Program-made: the position numbers and the translations under genes
The notes under the pieces: generated by a model
The model's database searches: none
What the model saw: only the letters and a program-made list of their open reading frames with translations
Told to the model about the DNA's origin: nothing
NCBI GenBank assembly: GCA_947568835.1
Contig: CANOQG010000006.1
Coordinates: forward strand, 248,001-312,000
Direction of reading: 5' to 3'
Source of the DNA: Protonemura montana
Taxonomy: Eukaryota > Arthropoda > Insecta > Plecoptera > Nemouridae
Length of the DNA stretch: 64,000 bases
Part shown: one piece after another, positions 34,835 through 48,015 of the stretch
Layout: each line of letters opens with the position of its first letter
Numbering within the stretch: position 1 is the first letter of the stretch

Positions 34835-35663
34835 CCTGCCCCATGTCCTGCCCTATGTCCTGCCCCATGTCCTGCCCCATTTTCTGCTCCATGTCCCGCC
34901 CCATGTCCTGCCCCATGTCCCATGTCATGCCCCATGTCCTGCCCCATATCCTGCCCCATGTCCTGTCCCATGTCCTGCTCCATGTCCTGCCCCATGTCCT
35001 GCCCCATGTCCTGCCCCATGTCCTGCCCCATGTCCTGCCCCATGTCCCATGTCCTGCCCCATGTCCTGCCCCATGTCCTGCCCCATGTCCTGCCCTATGT
35101 CCTGTCCCATGTCCTGCCCCATGTCCTGCCCCATGTCCTGCCCTATGTCCTGCCCCATGTCCTGCCCCATGTCCTGCCCCATGTCTTGCCCCATGTCCCA
35201 TGTCCTGCCCCATGTCCTGCCCCATGTCCTGCCCCATGTCCTGCTCCATGTCCTGCCCCATGTCCTGCCCCATGTCCTGCCCTATGTCCTGCCCCATGTC
35301 CTGCCCCATGTCCTGCCCCATGTCCTGCCCTATGTCCTGCCCCATGTCCTGCCCCATGTCCTGCCCTATGTCCTGTCCCATGTCCTGTCCCATGTCATGT
35401 CCCATGTCCTGCTCCATGTCCTGCCCCATGTCCTGCCCCATGTCCTGCCCTATGTCCTGCCCCATGTCCTGCCCCATGTCCTGCCCCATGTCCTGCTCCA
35501 TGACCTGCCCCATGTCCCATGTCCTGCCCCATGTCCTGCCCCATGTCCTGCCCCAAGTCCTGCCTCATGTCCTGCCCCATGTCCTGCCCCATGTCCTGCC
35601 CCATGTCCTGCCCCATGTCCTGCCCTATGTCCTGCCCCATGTCCTGCCCCATGTCCTGCCCTA

Positions 35664-37700
35664 TGTCCTGTCCCATGTCCTGTCCCATGTCCTGCCCCAT
35701 GTCCTGCCCCATGTCCTTCCCTATGTCCTGTCCCATGTCCTGCCCCATGTCCTGCCCCATGTCCTGCTCCATGTCCTCCCCCTGTCCTGCCTCATGTCCC
35801 ATGTCCTGCCCCGTGTCCTCCCCAATGTCCTGCCCCATGTCCTGCCCTATGTCCTGTCCCATGTCCTGCCCCATGTCCTGCCCCATGTCCTGCCCCATGT
35901 CCTGCCCCATGTCTTTCCCCATGTCCCATGTCCTGCCCCATGTCCTGCCCCATGTCCTGCCCCATGTCCTGCCCTATGTCCTGTCCCATGTCCTGCCTCA
36001 TGTCCTGCCCCATGTTCTGCCCCATAGCCTGGCCTAAGTCCTGCCCCATGTCCTGTCCCATGTCCTGCCCCATGTTTTGCCCCATGTCCTGCCCCATGTC
36101 CTGCCCTATGTCCTGTCCCATGTCCTGCCCCATGTCCTGCCCCATGTCCTGTCCCATGTCCTGCCTCATGTCCTACCCCATGTCCTGCCCTATGTCCTGC
36201 CCCATGTCCTGCCCCATGTCCTGCCCCATGTCCTGCCCCATGTCCTGCCCCATGTCCTGTCCCATGTCATGTCCCATGTCCTGCTCCATGTCCTGCCCCA
36301 TGTCCTGCCCCATGTCCTGCCCTATGTCCTGCCCCATGTCCTGCCCCATGTCCTGCCCCATGTCCTGCCCCATGTCCTGCCCTATGTCCTGCCCCATGTC
36401 CTGCCCCATGTCCCATGTCCTGCCCCATGTCCAGCCCCTTGTCCTGTCCCATTTCCTGCCCCATGTCCTGCCCCATGTCCTGCCCCATGTCCTGCCCCAT
36501 GTCCTGCCCCATGTCCTGCCCCATGTCTTGCCCCATGTCCCATGTCCTGCCCCATGTCCTGCCCCATGTCCTGCCCCATGTCCTGCCCTATGTCCTGTCC
36601 CATGTCCTGTCCCATGTCATGTCCCATGTCCTGCTCCATGTCCTGCCCCATGTCCTGCCCCATGTCCTGCTCCATGACCTGCCCCATGTCCCATGTCCTG
36701 CCCCATGTCCTGCCCCATGTCCTGCCCCAAGTCCTGCCTCATGTCCTGCCCCATGTCCCATGTCCTGCCCCATGTCCAGCCCCTTGTCCTGTCCCATTTC
36801 CTGCCCCATGACCTGCCCCATGTCCTGCCCCATGTCCTGCCCCATGTCCTGCCCCATGTCCTGCCCCATGTCTTGCCCCATGTCCCATGTCCTGCCCCAT
36901 GTCCTGCCCCATGTCCTGCCCCATGTCCTGCCCTATGTCCTGTCCCATGTCCTGTCCCATGTCATGTCCCATGTCCTGCTCCATGTCCTGCCCCATGTCC
37001 TGCCCCATGTCCTGCTCCATGACCTGCCCCATGTCCCATGTCCTGCCCCATGTCCTGCCCCATGTCCTGCCCCAAGTCCTGCCTCATGTCCTGCCCCATG
37101 TCCTGCCCCATGTCCTGCCCCATGTCCTGCCCCATGTCCTGCCCTATGTCCTGCCCCATGTCCTGCCCCATGTCCTGCCCTATGTCCTGTCCCATGTCCT
37201 GTCCCATGTCCTGCCCCATGTCCTGCCCCATGTCCTTCCCTATGTCCTGTCCCATGTCCTGCCCCATGTCCTGCCCCATGTCCTGCTCCATGTCCTCCCC
37301 CTGTCCTGCCTCATGTCCCATGTCCTGCCCCGTGTCCTGCCCAATGTCCTGCCCCATGTCCTGCCCTATGTCCTGTCCCATGTCCTGCCCCATGTCCTGC
37401 CCCATGTCCTGCCCCATGTCCTGCCCCATGTCTTTCCCCATGTCCCATGTCCTGCCCCATGTCCTGCCCCATGTCCTGCCCCATGTCCTGCCCCATGTCC
37501 TGTCCCATGTCCTGCCTCATGTCCTGCCCCATGTCCTGCCCCATAGCCTGGCCTATGTCCTGCCCCATGTCCTGTCCCATGTCCTGCCCCATGTCCTGCC
37601 CCATGTCCTGCCCCATGTCCTGCCCCATGTCCTGCCCCATGTCCTGTCCCATGTCATGTCCCATGTCCTGCTCCATGTCCTGCCCCATGTCCTGCCCCAT
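35664..37700. repeat. 2163-bp HOR, copy 1
   Basis: The marker order (CCTTCCC, CTCCCCCTGTCC, GTGTCCTCCCCAATG, CTTTCCCC, CATAGCCTGGCCTAAG, GTTTTGCCCC, CAGCCCCTTG) repeats 2163 bp downstream. Confidence 0.75.
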
Positions 37701-37826
37701 GTCCTGCCCCATGTCCTGCCCCAAGTCCTGCCTCATGTCCTGCCCCATGTCCTGCCCCATGTCCTGCCCTATGTCCTGCCCCATGTCCTGCCCCATGTCT
37801 TGCCCCATGTCCCATGTCCTGCCCCA

Positions 37827-39863
37827 TGTCCTGTCCCATGTCCTGTCCCATGTCCTGCCCCATGTCCTGCCCCATGTCCTTCCCTATGTCCTGTCCCATG
37901 TCCTGCCCCATGTCCTGCCCCATGTCCTGCTCCATGTCCTCCCCCTGTCCTGCCTCATGTCCCATGTCCTGCCCCGTGTCCTCCCCAATGTCCTGCCCCA
38001 TGTCCTGCCCTATGTCCTGTCCCATGTCCTGCCCCATGTCCTGCCCCATGTCCTGCCCCATGTCCTGCCCCATGTCTTTCCCCATGTCCCATGTCCTGCC
38101 CCATGTCCTGCCCCATGTCCTGCCCCATGTCCTGCCCTATGTCCTGTCCCATGTCCTGCCTCATGTCCTGCCCCATGTTCTGCCCCATAGCCTGGCCTAA
38201 GTCCTGCCCCATGTCCTGTCCCATGTCCTGCCCCATGTTTTGCCCCATGTCCTGCCCCATGTCCTGCCCTATGTCCTGTCCCATGTCCTGCCCCATGTCC
38301 TGCCCCATGTCCTGTCCCATGTCCTGCCTCATGTCCTACCCCATGTCCTGCCCTATGTCCTGCCCCATGTCCTGCCCCATGTCCTGCCCCATGTCCTGCC
38401 CCATGTCCTGCCCCATGTCCTGTCCCATGTCATGTCCCATGTCCTGCTCCATGTCCTGCCCCATGTCCTGCCCCATGTCCTGCCCTATGTCCTGCCCCAT
38501 GTCCTGCCCCATGTCCTGCCCCATGTCCTGCCCCATGTCCTGCCCTATGTCCTGCCCCATGTCCTGCCCCATGTCCCATGTCCTGCCCCATGTCCAGCCC
38601 CTTGTCCTGTCCCATTTCCTGCCCCATGTCCTGCCCCATGTCCTGCCCCATGTCCTGCCCCATGTCCTGCCCCATGTCCTGCCCCATGTCTTGCCCCATG
38701 TCCCATGTCCTGCCCCATGTCCTGCCCCATGTCCTGCCCCATGTCCTGCCCTATGTCCTGTCCCATGTCCTGTCCCATGTCATGTCCCATGTCCTGCTCC
38801 ATGTCCTGCCCCATGTCCTGCCCCATGTCCTGCTCCATGACCTGCCCCATGTCCCATGTCCTGCCCCATGTCCTGCCCCATGTCCTGCCCCAAGTCCTGC
38901 CTCATGTCCTGCCCCATGTCCCATGTCCTGCCCCATGTCCAGCCCCTTGTCCTGTCCCATTTCCTGCCCCATGTCCTGCCCCATGTCCTGCCCCATGTCC
39001 TGCCCCATGTCCTGCCCCATGTCCTGCCCCATGTCTTGCCCCATGTCCCATGTCCTGCCCCATGTCCTGCCCCATGTCCTGCCCCATGTCCTGCCCTATG
39101 TCCTGTCCCATGTCCTGTCCCATGTCATGTCCCATGTCCTGCTCCATGTCCTGCCCCATGTCCTGCCCCATGTCCTGCTCCATGACCTGCCCCATGTCCC
39201 ATGTCCTGCCCCATGTCCTGTCCCATGTCCTGCCCCAAGTCCTGCCTCATGTCCTGCCCCATGTCCTGCCCCATGTCCTGCCCCATGTCCTGCCCCATGT
39301 CCTGCCCTATGTCCTGCCCCATGTCCTGCCCCATGTCCTGCCCTATGTCCTGTCCCATGTCCTGTCCCATGTCCTGCCCCATGTCCTGCCCCATGTCCTT
39401 CCCTATGTCCTGTCCCATGTCCTGCCCCATGTCCTGCCCCATGTCCTGCTCCATGTCCTCCCCCTGTCCTGCCTCATGTCCCATGTCCTGCCCCGTGTCC
39501 TGCCCAATGTCCTGCCCCATGTCCTGCCCTATGTCCTGTCCCATGTCCTGCCCCATGTCCTGCCCCATGTCCTGCCCCATGTCCTGCCCCATGTCTTTCC
39601 CCATGTCCCATGTCCTGCCCCATGTCCTGCCCCATGTCCTGCCCCATGTCCTGCCCCATGTCCTGTCCCATGTCCTGCCTCATGTCCTGCCCCATGTCCT
39701 GCCCCATAGCCTGGCCTATGTCCTGCCCCATGTCCTGTCCCATGTCCTGCCCCATGTCCTGCCCCATGTCCTGCCCCATGTCCTGCCCCATGTCCTGCCC
39801 CATGTCCTGTCCCATGTCATGTCCCATGTCCTGCTCCATGTCCTGCCCCATGTCCTGCCCCAT
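37827..39863. repeat. 2163-bp HOR, copy 2
   Basis: Partner of 35664-37700. The junction lies near 37827, where a shortened unit of about 130 bp separates the copies. Much of this copy also matches 45172-47208 at offset 7345. Confidence 0.75.
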
Positions 39864-42800
39864 GTCCTGCCCTATGTCCTGCCCCATGTCCTGCCCCATG
39901 TCCTGCCCCATGTCCTGCCCCATGTCCTGCCCTATGTCCTGCCCCATGTCCTGCCCCATGTCTTGCCCCATGTCCCATGTCCTGCCCCATGTCCTGCCCC
40001 ATGTCCTGCCCCATGTCCTGCTCCATGTCCTGCCCCATGTCCTGCTCCATGTCCCATGTCCTGCCCCATGTCCTGCCCCATGTCCTGTCCCATGTCCTGC
40101 CTCATGTCCTGCCCCATGTCCTGCCCCATGTCCTGCCCCATGTCCTGCCCCATGTCCTGTCCCATGTCCTGCCCCATGTCATGCCCCATGTCCTGCCCCA
40201 TGTCCTGCCCCATGTCCCATGTCCTGCCCCATGTCCTGCCCTTTGTCCTGTCACATTTCCTGCCCCATGTCCTGCCCCATGTCCTGCCCCATGTCCTGCC
40301 CCATGTCCTGCCCCATGTTCTGCCCCATGTCCTGCCCTATGTCTTGCCCCATGTCCCATGTCCTGCCCCATGTCCTGCCCCATGTCCTGCCCCATGTCCT
40401 TCCCTATGTCCTGTCCTATGTCCTGCCCCATGTCCTGCCCCATGTCCTGCTCCATGTCCTCCCCCTGTCCTGCCCCATGTCCCATGTCCTGCCCCATGTC
40501 CTGCCCCATGTCCTGCCCCATGTCCTGCCCTATGTCCTGTCCCATGTCCTGCCCCATGTCCTGCCCCATGTCCTGCCCTATGTCCTGCCCCATGTCTTGC
40601 CCCATGTCCCATGTCCTGCCCCATGTCCTGCCCCATGTCCTGCCCCATGTCCCATGTCCTGCCCCATGTCCAGCCCCTTGTCCTGTCCCATTTCCTGCCC
40701 CATGTCCTGCCCCATGTCCTGCCCCATGTCCTGCCCCATGTCCTGCCCCATGTCCTGCCCCATGTCTTGCCCCATGTCCCATGTCCTGCCCCATGTCCTG
40801 CCCCATGTCCTGCCCCATGTCCTGCCCTATGTCCTGTCCCATGTCCTGTCCCATGTCATGTCCCATGTCCTGCTCCATGTCCTGCCCCATGTCCTGCCCC
40901 ATGTCCTGCTCCATGACCTGCCCCATGTCCCATGTCCTGCCCCATGTCCTGCCCCATGTCCTGCCCCATGTCCTGCCCCATGTCCTGCCCCATGTCTTGC
41001 CCCATGTCCCATGTCCTGCCCCATGTCCTGCCCCATGTCCTGCCCCATGTCCTGCCCTATGTCCTGTCCCATGTCCTGTCCCATGTCATGTCCCATGTCC
41101 TGCTCCATGTCCTGCCCCATGTCCTGCCCCATGTCCTGCTCCATGACCTGCCCCATGTCCCATGTCCTGCCCCATGTCCTGCCCCATGTCCTGCCCCAAG
41201 TCCTGCCTCATGTCCTGCCCCATGTCCTGCCCCATGTCCTGCCCCATGTCCTGCCCCATGTCCTGCCCTATGTCCTGCCCCATGTCCTGCCCCATGTCCT
41301 GCCCTATGTCCTGTCCCATGTCCTGTCCCATGTCCTGCCCCATGTCCTGCCCCATGTCCTTCCCTATGTCCTGTCCCATGTCCTGCCCCATGTCCTGCCC
41401 CATGTCCTGCTCCATGTCCTCCCCCTGTCCTGCCTCATGTCCCATGTCCTGCCCCGTGTCCTGCCCAATGTCCTGCCCCATGTCCTGCCCTATGTCCTGT
41501 CCCATGTCCTGCCCCATGTCCTGCCCCATGTCCTGCCCCATGTCCTGCCCCATGTCTTTCCCCATGTCCCATGTCCTGCCCCATGTCCTGCCCCATGTCC
41601 TGCCCCATGTCCTGCCCCATGTCCTGTCCCATGTCCTGCCTCATGTCCTGCCCCATGTCCTGCCCCATAGCCTGGCCTATGTCCTGCCCCATGTCCTGTC
41701 CCATGTCCTGCCCCATGTCCTGCCCCATGTCCTGCCCCATGTCCTGCCCCATGTCCTGCCCCATGTCCTGTCCCATGTCATGTCCCATGTCCTGCTCCAT
41801 GTCCTGCCCCATGTCCTGCCCCATGTCCTGCCCTATGTCCTGCCCCATGTCCTGCCCCATGTCCTGCCCCATGTCCTGCCCCATGTCCTGCCCTATGTCC
41901 TGCCCCATGTCCTGCCCCATGTCTTGCCCCATGTCCCATGTCCTGCCCCATGTCCTGCCCCATGTCCTACCCCATGTCCTGCCCTATGTCCTGTCTTATG
42001 TCCTGCCCCATGTCCTGCCCCATGTCCTGCTCCATGTCCTGCCCCATGTCCTGCTCCATGTCCCATGTCCTGCCCCATGTCCTGCCCCATGTCCTGTCCC
42101 ATGTCCTGCCTTATGTCCTGCCCCATGTCCTGCCCCATGTCCTGCCCCATGTCCTGCCCCATGTCCTGTCCCATGTCCTGCCCCATGTCATGCCCCATGT
42201 CCTGCCCCATGTCCTGCCCCATGTCCCATGTCCTGCCCCATGTCCTGCCCTTTGTCCTGTCACATTTCCTGCCCCATGTCCTGCCCCATGTCCTGCCCCA
42301 TGTCCTGCCCCATGTCCTGCCCCATGTTCTGCCCCATGTCCTGCCCTATGTCTTGCCCCATGTCCCATGTCCTGCCCCATGTCCTGCCCCATGTCCTGCC
42401 CCATGTCCTTCCCTATGTCCTGTCCTATGTCCTGCCCCATGTCCTGCCCCATGTCCTGCTCCATGTCCTCCCCCTGTCCTGCCCCATGTCCCATGTCCTG
42501 CCCCATGTCCTGCCCCATGTCCTGCCCCATGTCCTGCCCTATGTCCTGTCCCATGTCCTGCCCCATGTCCTGCCCCATGTCCTGCCCTATGTCCTGCCCC
42601 ATGTCTTGCCCCATGTCCCATGTCCTGCCCCATGTCCTGCCCCATGTCCTGCCCCATGTCCTGCCCTATGTCCTGCCCCATGTCCTGCCCCATTTTCTGC
42701 TCCATGTTCCACCCCATGTCCTGCCCCATGTCCCATGTCATGCCCCATGTCCTGCCCCATGTCCTGCCCCATGTCCTGTCCCATGTCCTGCTCCATGTCC

Positions 42801-43722
42801 TGCCCCATGTCTTACCTCATGTCCCATGTCCTGCCTCATGTCCTGCCCCATGTCCTGCCCCATATCCTGCCCCATGTCCTGCCCCATGTCCTGCCCCATG
42901 TCCTGTCCCATGTCCTGCCCAATGTCCTGCCCCATGTCCTGCCCCATGTCCTGCATCCGATGTCCTCTACCAGGAAGCCTCGGACCGCACTACTCCGCCT
43001 CCTCTGACCCATGACTTCCAAATCCCCTTATAGTGCTCCCAAGAAAGAAGAAAGAATGCCGCCTGCTGATCTACATCGGGGCAATCATTTATACCCATAC
43101 CCTGCCTCATGTACTGCCATAAGTCCTGCCCTATGTTATGCCCTATGCCCTGCCCCATGAACTGTATTATGTCCTGACTGACATCACGGCATCTGATGTC
43201 CTCATCCCAGAAAGCCGAGGACCGCAATACTCCGCCTTCTGGCTTCAGCCAGTCCTGTCCTGTCCTATGACCTGCCCCATGTTATGCCCCACATCCTGCC
43301 GCATATCCTGCCCAATGCCCCGACTATGTCAAACACATCTTGGGTCTTATGTCCTCCCCGATGTCCTGGGGCATGTCCTGCACCAAGTCCTGCCCCATGT
43401 CCTGCACCATGTCTTGTCTGACACCATCGCATCCGATGTCCTCATCCAGAATGCCGCGGACCCCGATACTTTGCCTTCTCAGACACATGGATTCCCAATT
43501 CATTTACACTGCTACTACGTTATAAGAAAGAATGCCCGCTAGATCGCGACCATCATTTTCACCGGAGACCAAACGCATCCTCCTCATCTCAGCTAGTTCT
43601 GCTCCATGTCCTGCCTTATGTCCTGATCCACATCCTGCCCCAAGTCCTGCCCCACGTTATGCCCTAAGCCCTGCCCTATGTCCTGTACGATGTCCTGTTT
43701 CGCCTCTCCCGCCTCCTCTGCA

Positions 43723-43875
43723 GTTCATTGCCTCTGCCTTGCCGAAAGTTCATTGACCTCTGTTTTGCCGAAAGGTCATTCGCCTCTGATTTGCCCATGT
43801 CATTGACCTCTGTCTTGCCGAAAGTTCATTGACCTCTCTTTAGCCGAAAGGTCATCGACCTTTGTCTTGCTGAAC
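43723..43875. repeat. 25-26-bp tandem repeat (element A4)
   Basis: Six units as in 2486-2638. AGTTCATTGACCT occurs at 43747-43759 and 43823-43835. Confidence 0.85.
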
Positions 43876-44342
43876 AACATCTCGACAAGAGCCAGAGCTT
43901 TCTGACCGTGCGCCACACAAAGGAGAGCAATCTCGAATCAGCAAGTCTAATCCGACGCCAGAGACACGTTGACGAGCCATGAATTCCTCCACGGGCTTCG
44001 TCTGCGATCGTTGCGACAATGTCTTCACGTCGTTTGCCTACTCGGACGGCTAACGTCCGAATGACACGGCGGCTTTCTAGCCTGCGCTACGGTAGTTAAT
44101 ATACACAACGGCTACTGTCGCAGGCAGTCAACGAGCCGCAAACATCGTTCCCTTCTACGTAGGATCCAGAATCACTCGATACGGACCATCTCCCCGACGC
44201 GCCATGGTCTCGGTGCTCTCGCGTCACCCTCCGTCGCGCGGGGGGTTAGGTTGCCACCGACGCGTAATACCAGTCTTTTAGCTACAATAGATTAGGCTTA
44301 GTGGTGGTTGTTAGTTCACCTCGTGGTGGTCGACACGAGGCT
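43876..44342. other. Non-repetitive core of element A4
   Basis: Same as 2639-3105. The 24-codon frame is at 43979-44053, inverted repeats are at 44042-44060 and 44080-44125, and the junction hairpin is at 44319-44340. Confidence 0.6.
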
Positions 44343-47300
44343 CCTGCCCCATGTCCTGCCCTATGTCCTGCCCCATGTCCTGCCCCATTTTCTGCTCCAT
44401 GTCCCGCCCCATGTCCTGCCCCATGTCCCATGTCATGCCCCATGTCCTGCCCCATATCCTGCCCCATGTCCTGTCCCATGTCCTGCTCCATGTCCTGCCC
44501 CATGTCCTGCCCCATGTCCTGCCCCATGTCCTGCCCCATGTCCTGCCCCATGTCCCATGTCCTGCCCCATGTCCTGCCCCATGTCCTGCCCCATGTCCTG
44601 CCCTATGTCCTGTCCCATGTCCTGCCCCATGTCCTGCCCCATGTCCTGCCCTATGTCCTGCCCCATGTCCTGCCCCATGTCCTGCCCCATGTCTTGCCCC
44701 ATGTCCCATGTCCTGCCCCATGTCCTGCCCCATGTCCTGCCCCATGTCCTGCTCCATGTCCTGCCCCATGTCCTGCCCCATGTCCTGCCCTATGTCCTGC
44801 CCCATGTCCTGCCCCATGTCCTGCCCCATGTCCTGCCCTATGTCCTGCCCCATGTCCTGCCCCATGTCCTGCCCTATGTCCTGTCCCATGTCCTGTCCCA
44901 TGTCATGTCCCATGTCCTGCTCCATGTCCTGCCCCATGTCCTGCCCCATGTCCTGCCCTATGTCCTGCCCCATGTCCTGCCCCATGTCCTGCCCCATGTC
45001 CTGCTCCATGACCTGCCCCATGTCCCATGTCCTGCCCCATGTCCTGCCCCATGTCCTGCCCCAAGTCCTGCCTCATGTCCTGCCCCATGTCCTGCCCCAT
45101 GTCCTGCCCCATGTCCTGCCCCATGTCCTGCCCTATGTCCTGCCCCATGTCCTGCCCCATGTCCTGCCCTATGTCCTGTCCCATGTCCTGTCCCATGTCC
45201 TGCCCCATGTCCTGCCCCATGTCCTTCCCTATGTCCTGTCCCATGTCCTGCCCCATGTCCTGCCCCATGTCCTGCTCCATGTCCTCCCCCTGTCCTGCCT
45301 CATGTCCCATGTCCTGCCCCGTGTCCTCCCCAATGTCCTGCCCCATGTCCTGCCCTATGTCCTGTCCCATGTCCTGCCCCATGTCCTGCCCCATGTCCTG
45401 CCCCATGTCCTGCCCCATGTCTTTCCCCATGTCCCATGTCCTGCCCCATGTCCTGCCCCATGTCCTGCCCCATGTCCTGCCCTATGTCCTGTCCCATGTC
45501 CTGCCTCATGTCCTGCCCCATGTTCTGCCCCATAGCCTGGCCTAAGTCCTGCCCCATGTCCTGTCCCATGTCCTGCCCCATGTTTTGCCCCATGTCCTGC
45601 CCCATGTCCTGCCCTATGTCCTGTCCCATGTCCTGCCCCATGTCCTGCCCCATGTCCTGTCCCATGTCCTGCCTCATGTCCTACCCCATGTCCTGCCCTA
45701 TGTCCTGCCCCATGTCCTGCCCCATGTCCTGCCCCATGTCCTGCCCCATGTCCTGCCCCATGTCCTGTCCCATGTCATGTCCCATGTCCTGCTCCATGTC
45801 CTGCCCCATGTCCTGCCCCATGTCCTGCCCTATGTCCTGCCCCATGTCCTGCCCCATGTCCTGCCCCATGTCCTGCCCCATGTCCTGCCCTATGTCCTGC
45901 CCCATGTCCTGCCCCATGTCCCATGTCCTGCCCCATGTCCAGCCCCTTGTCCTGTCCCATTTCCTGCCCCATGTCCTGCCCCATGTCCTGCCCCATGTCC
46001 TGCCCCATGTCCTGCCCCATGTCCTGCCCCATGTCTTGCCCCATGTCCCATGTCCTGCCCCATGTCCTGCCCCATGTCCTGCCCCATGTCCTGCCCTATG
46101 TCCTGTCCCATGTCCTGTCCCATGTCATGTCCCATGTCCTGCTCCATGTCCTGCCCCATGTCCTGCCCCATGTCCTGCTCCATGACCTGCCCCATGTCCC
46201 ATGTCCTGCCCCATGTCCTGCCCCATGTCCTGCCCCAAGTCCTGCCTCATGTCCTGCCCCATGTCCCATGTCCTGCCCCATGTCCAGCCCCTTGTCCTGT
46301 CCCATTTCCTGCCCAATGACCTGCCCCATGTCCTGCCCCATGTCCTGCCCCATGTCCTGCCCCATGTCCTGCCCCATGTCTTGCCCCATGTCCCATGTCC
46401 TGCCCCATGTCCTGCCCCATGTCCTGCCCCATGTCCTGCCCTATGTCCTGTCCCATGTCCTGTCCCATGTCATGTCCCATGTCCTGCTCCATGTCCTGCC
46501 CCATGTCCTGCCCCATGTCCTGCTCCATGACCTGCCCCATGTCCCATGTCCTGCCCCATGTCCTGCCCCATGTCCTGCCCCAAGTCCTGCCTCATGTCCT
46601 GCCCCATGTCCTGCCCCATGTCCTGCCCCATGTCCTGCCCCATGTCCTGCCCTATGTCCTGCCCCATGTCCTGCCCCATGTCCTGCCCTATGTCCTGTCC
46701 CATGTCCTGTCCCATGTCCTGCCCCATGTCCTGCCCCATGTCCTTCCCTATGTCCTGTCCCATGTCCTGCCCCATGTCCTGCCCCATGTCCTGCTCCATG
46801 TCCTCCCCCTGTCCTGCCTCATGTCCCATGTCCTGCCCCGTGTCCTGCCCAATGTCCTGCCCCATGTCCTGCCCTATGTCCTGTCCCATGTCCTGCCCCA
46901 TGTCCTGCCCCATGTCCTGCCCCATGTCCTGCCCCATGTCTTTCCCCATGTCCCATGTCCTGCCCCATGTCCTGCCCCATGTCCTGCCCCATGTCCTGCC
47001 CCATGTCCTGTCCCATGTCCTGCCTCATGTCCTGCCCCATGTCCTGCCCCATAGCCTGGCCTATGTCCTGCCCCATGTCCTGTCCCATGTCCTGCCCCAT
47101 GTCCTGCCCCATGTCCTGCCCCATGTCCTGCCCCATGTCCTGCCCCATGTCCTGTCCCATGTCATGTCCCATGTCCTGCTCCATGTCCTGCCCCATGTCC
47201 TGCCCCATGTCCTGCCCTATGTCCTGCCCCATGTCCTGCCCCATGTCCTGCCCCATGTCCTGCCCCATGTCCTGCCCTATGTCCTGCCCCATGTCCTGCC

Positions 47301-48015
47301 CCATGTCTTGCCCCATGTCCCATGTCCTGCCCCATGTCCTGCCCCATGTCCTGCCCCATGTCCTGCTCCATGTCCTGCCCCATGTCCTGCTCCATGTCCC
47401 ATGTCCTGCCCCATGTCCTGCCCCATGTCCTGTCCCATGTCCTGCCTCATGTCCTGCCCCATGTCCTGCCCCATGTCCTGCCCCATGTCCTGCCCCATGT
47501 CCTGTCCCATGTCCTGCCCCATGTCATGCCCCATGTCCTGCCCCATGTCCTGCCCCATGTCCCATGTCCTGCCCCATGTCCTGCCCTTTGTCCTGTCACA
47601 TTTCCTGCCCCATGTCCTGCCCCATGTCCTGCCCCATGTCCTGCCCCATGTCCTGCCCCATGTTCTGCCCCATGTCCTGCCCTATGTCTTGCCCCATGTC
47701 CCATGTCCTGCCCCATGTCCTGCCCCATGTCCTGCCCCATGTCCTTCCCTATGTCCTGTCCTATGTCCTGCCCCATGTCCTGCCCCATGTCCTGCTCCAT
47801 GTCCTCCCCCTGTCCTGCCCCATGTCCCATGTCCTGCCCCATGTCCTGCCCCATGTCCTGCCCCATGTCCTGCCCTATGTCCTGTCCCATGTCCTGCCCC
47901 ATGTCCTGCCCCATGTCCTGCCCTATGTCCTGCCCCATGTCTTGCCCCATGTCCCATGTCCTGCCCCATGTCCTGCCCCATGTCCTGCCCCATGTCCCAT
48001 GTCCTGCCCCATGTC

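Larger units (their letters stand above)
31152..35027. repeat. Segmental duplication at offset 14,067 (copy 2, contains A3)
   Basis: Partner of 17085-20960, indel-free as far as I can follow. Confidence 0.8.
31452..37700. repeat. Segmental duplication at offset 9,508 (copy 1, contains A3)
   Basis: About 6.2 kb including A3 recurs at about 40960-47208 with a constant offset of 9508. One difference is AATGACC near 46315 where the first copy has CATGACC near 36807. The copies separate at about 37700, where a CCAAGTCC marker follows in the first copy only. Confidence 0.82.
34835..42953. repeat. Array VI: 12-bp minisatellite with a ~2.16-kb HOR
   Basis: Monomer array between A3 and A4. It begins like the arrays after A1 and A2 for about 100 bp, then has CATATCC and a different cassette order. 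It contains a 2163-bp tandem unit, a variant marker CATAGCCTGGCCTAAGTCC (near 36025 and 38188), and the common 2.3-kb left flank of A. No gene is seen. Confidence 0.97.
42954..44342. repeat. Interspersed element A, copy 4
   Basis: Same length and sequence as copy 1 by eye. Repeat heads are at 42953, 43189 and 43429. This is the last non-monomer sequence in the window. Confidence 0.93.
40960..47208. repeat. Segmental duplication at offset 9,508 (copy 2, contains A4)
   Basis: Partner of 31452-37700. Confidence 0.82.
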
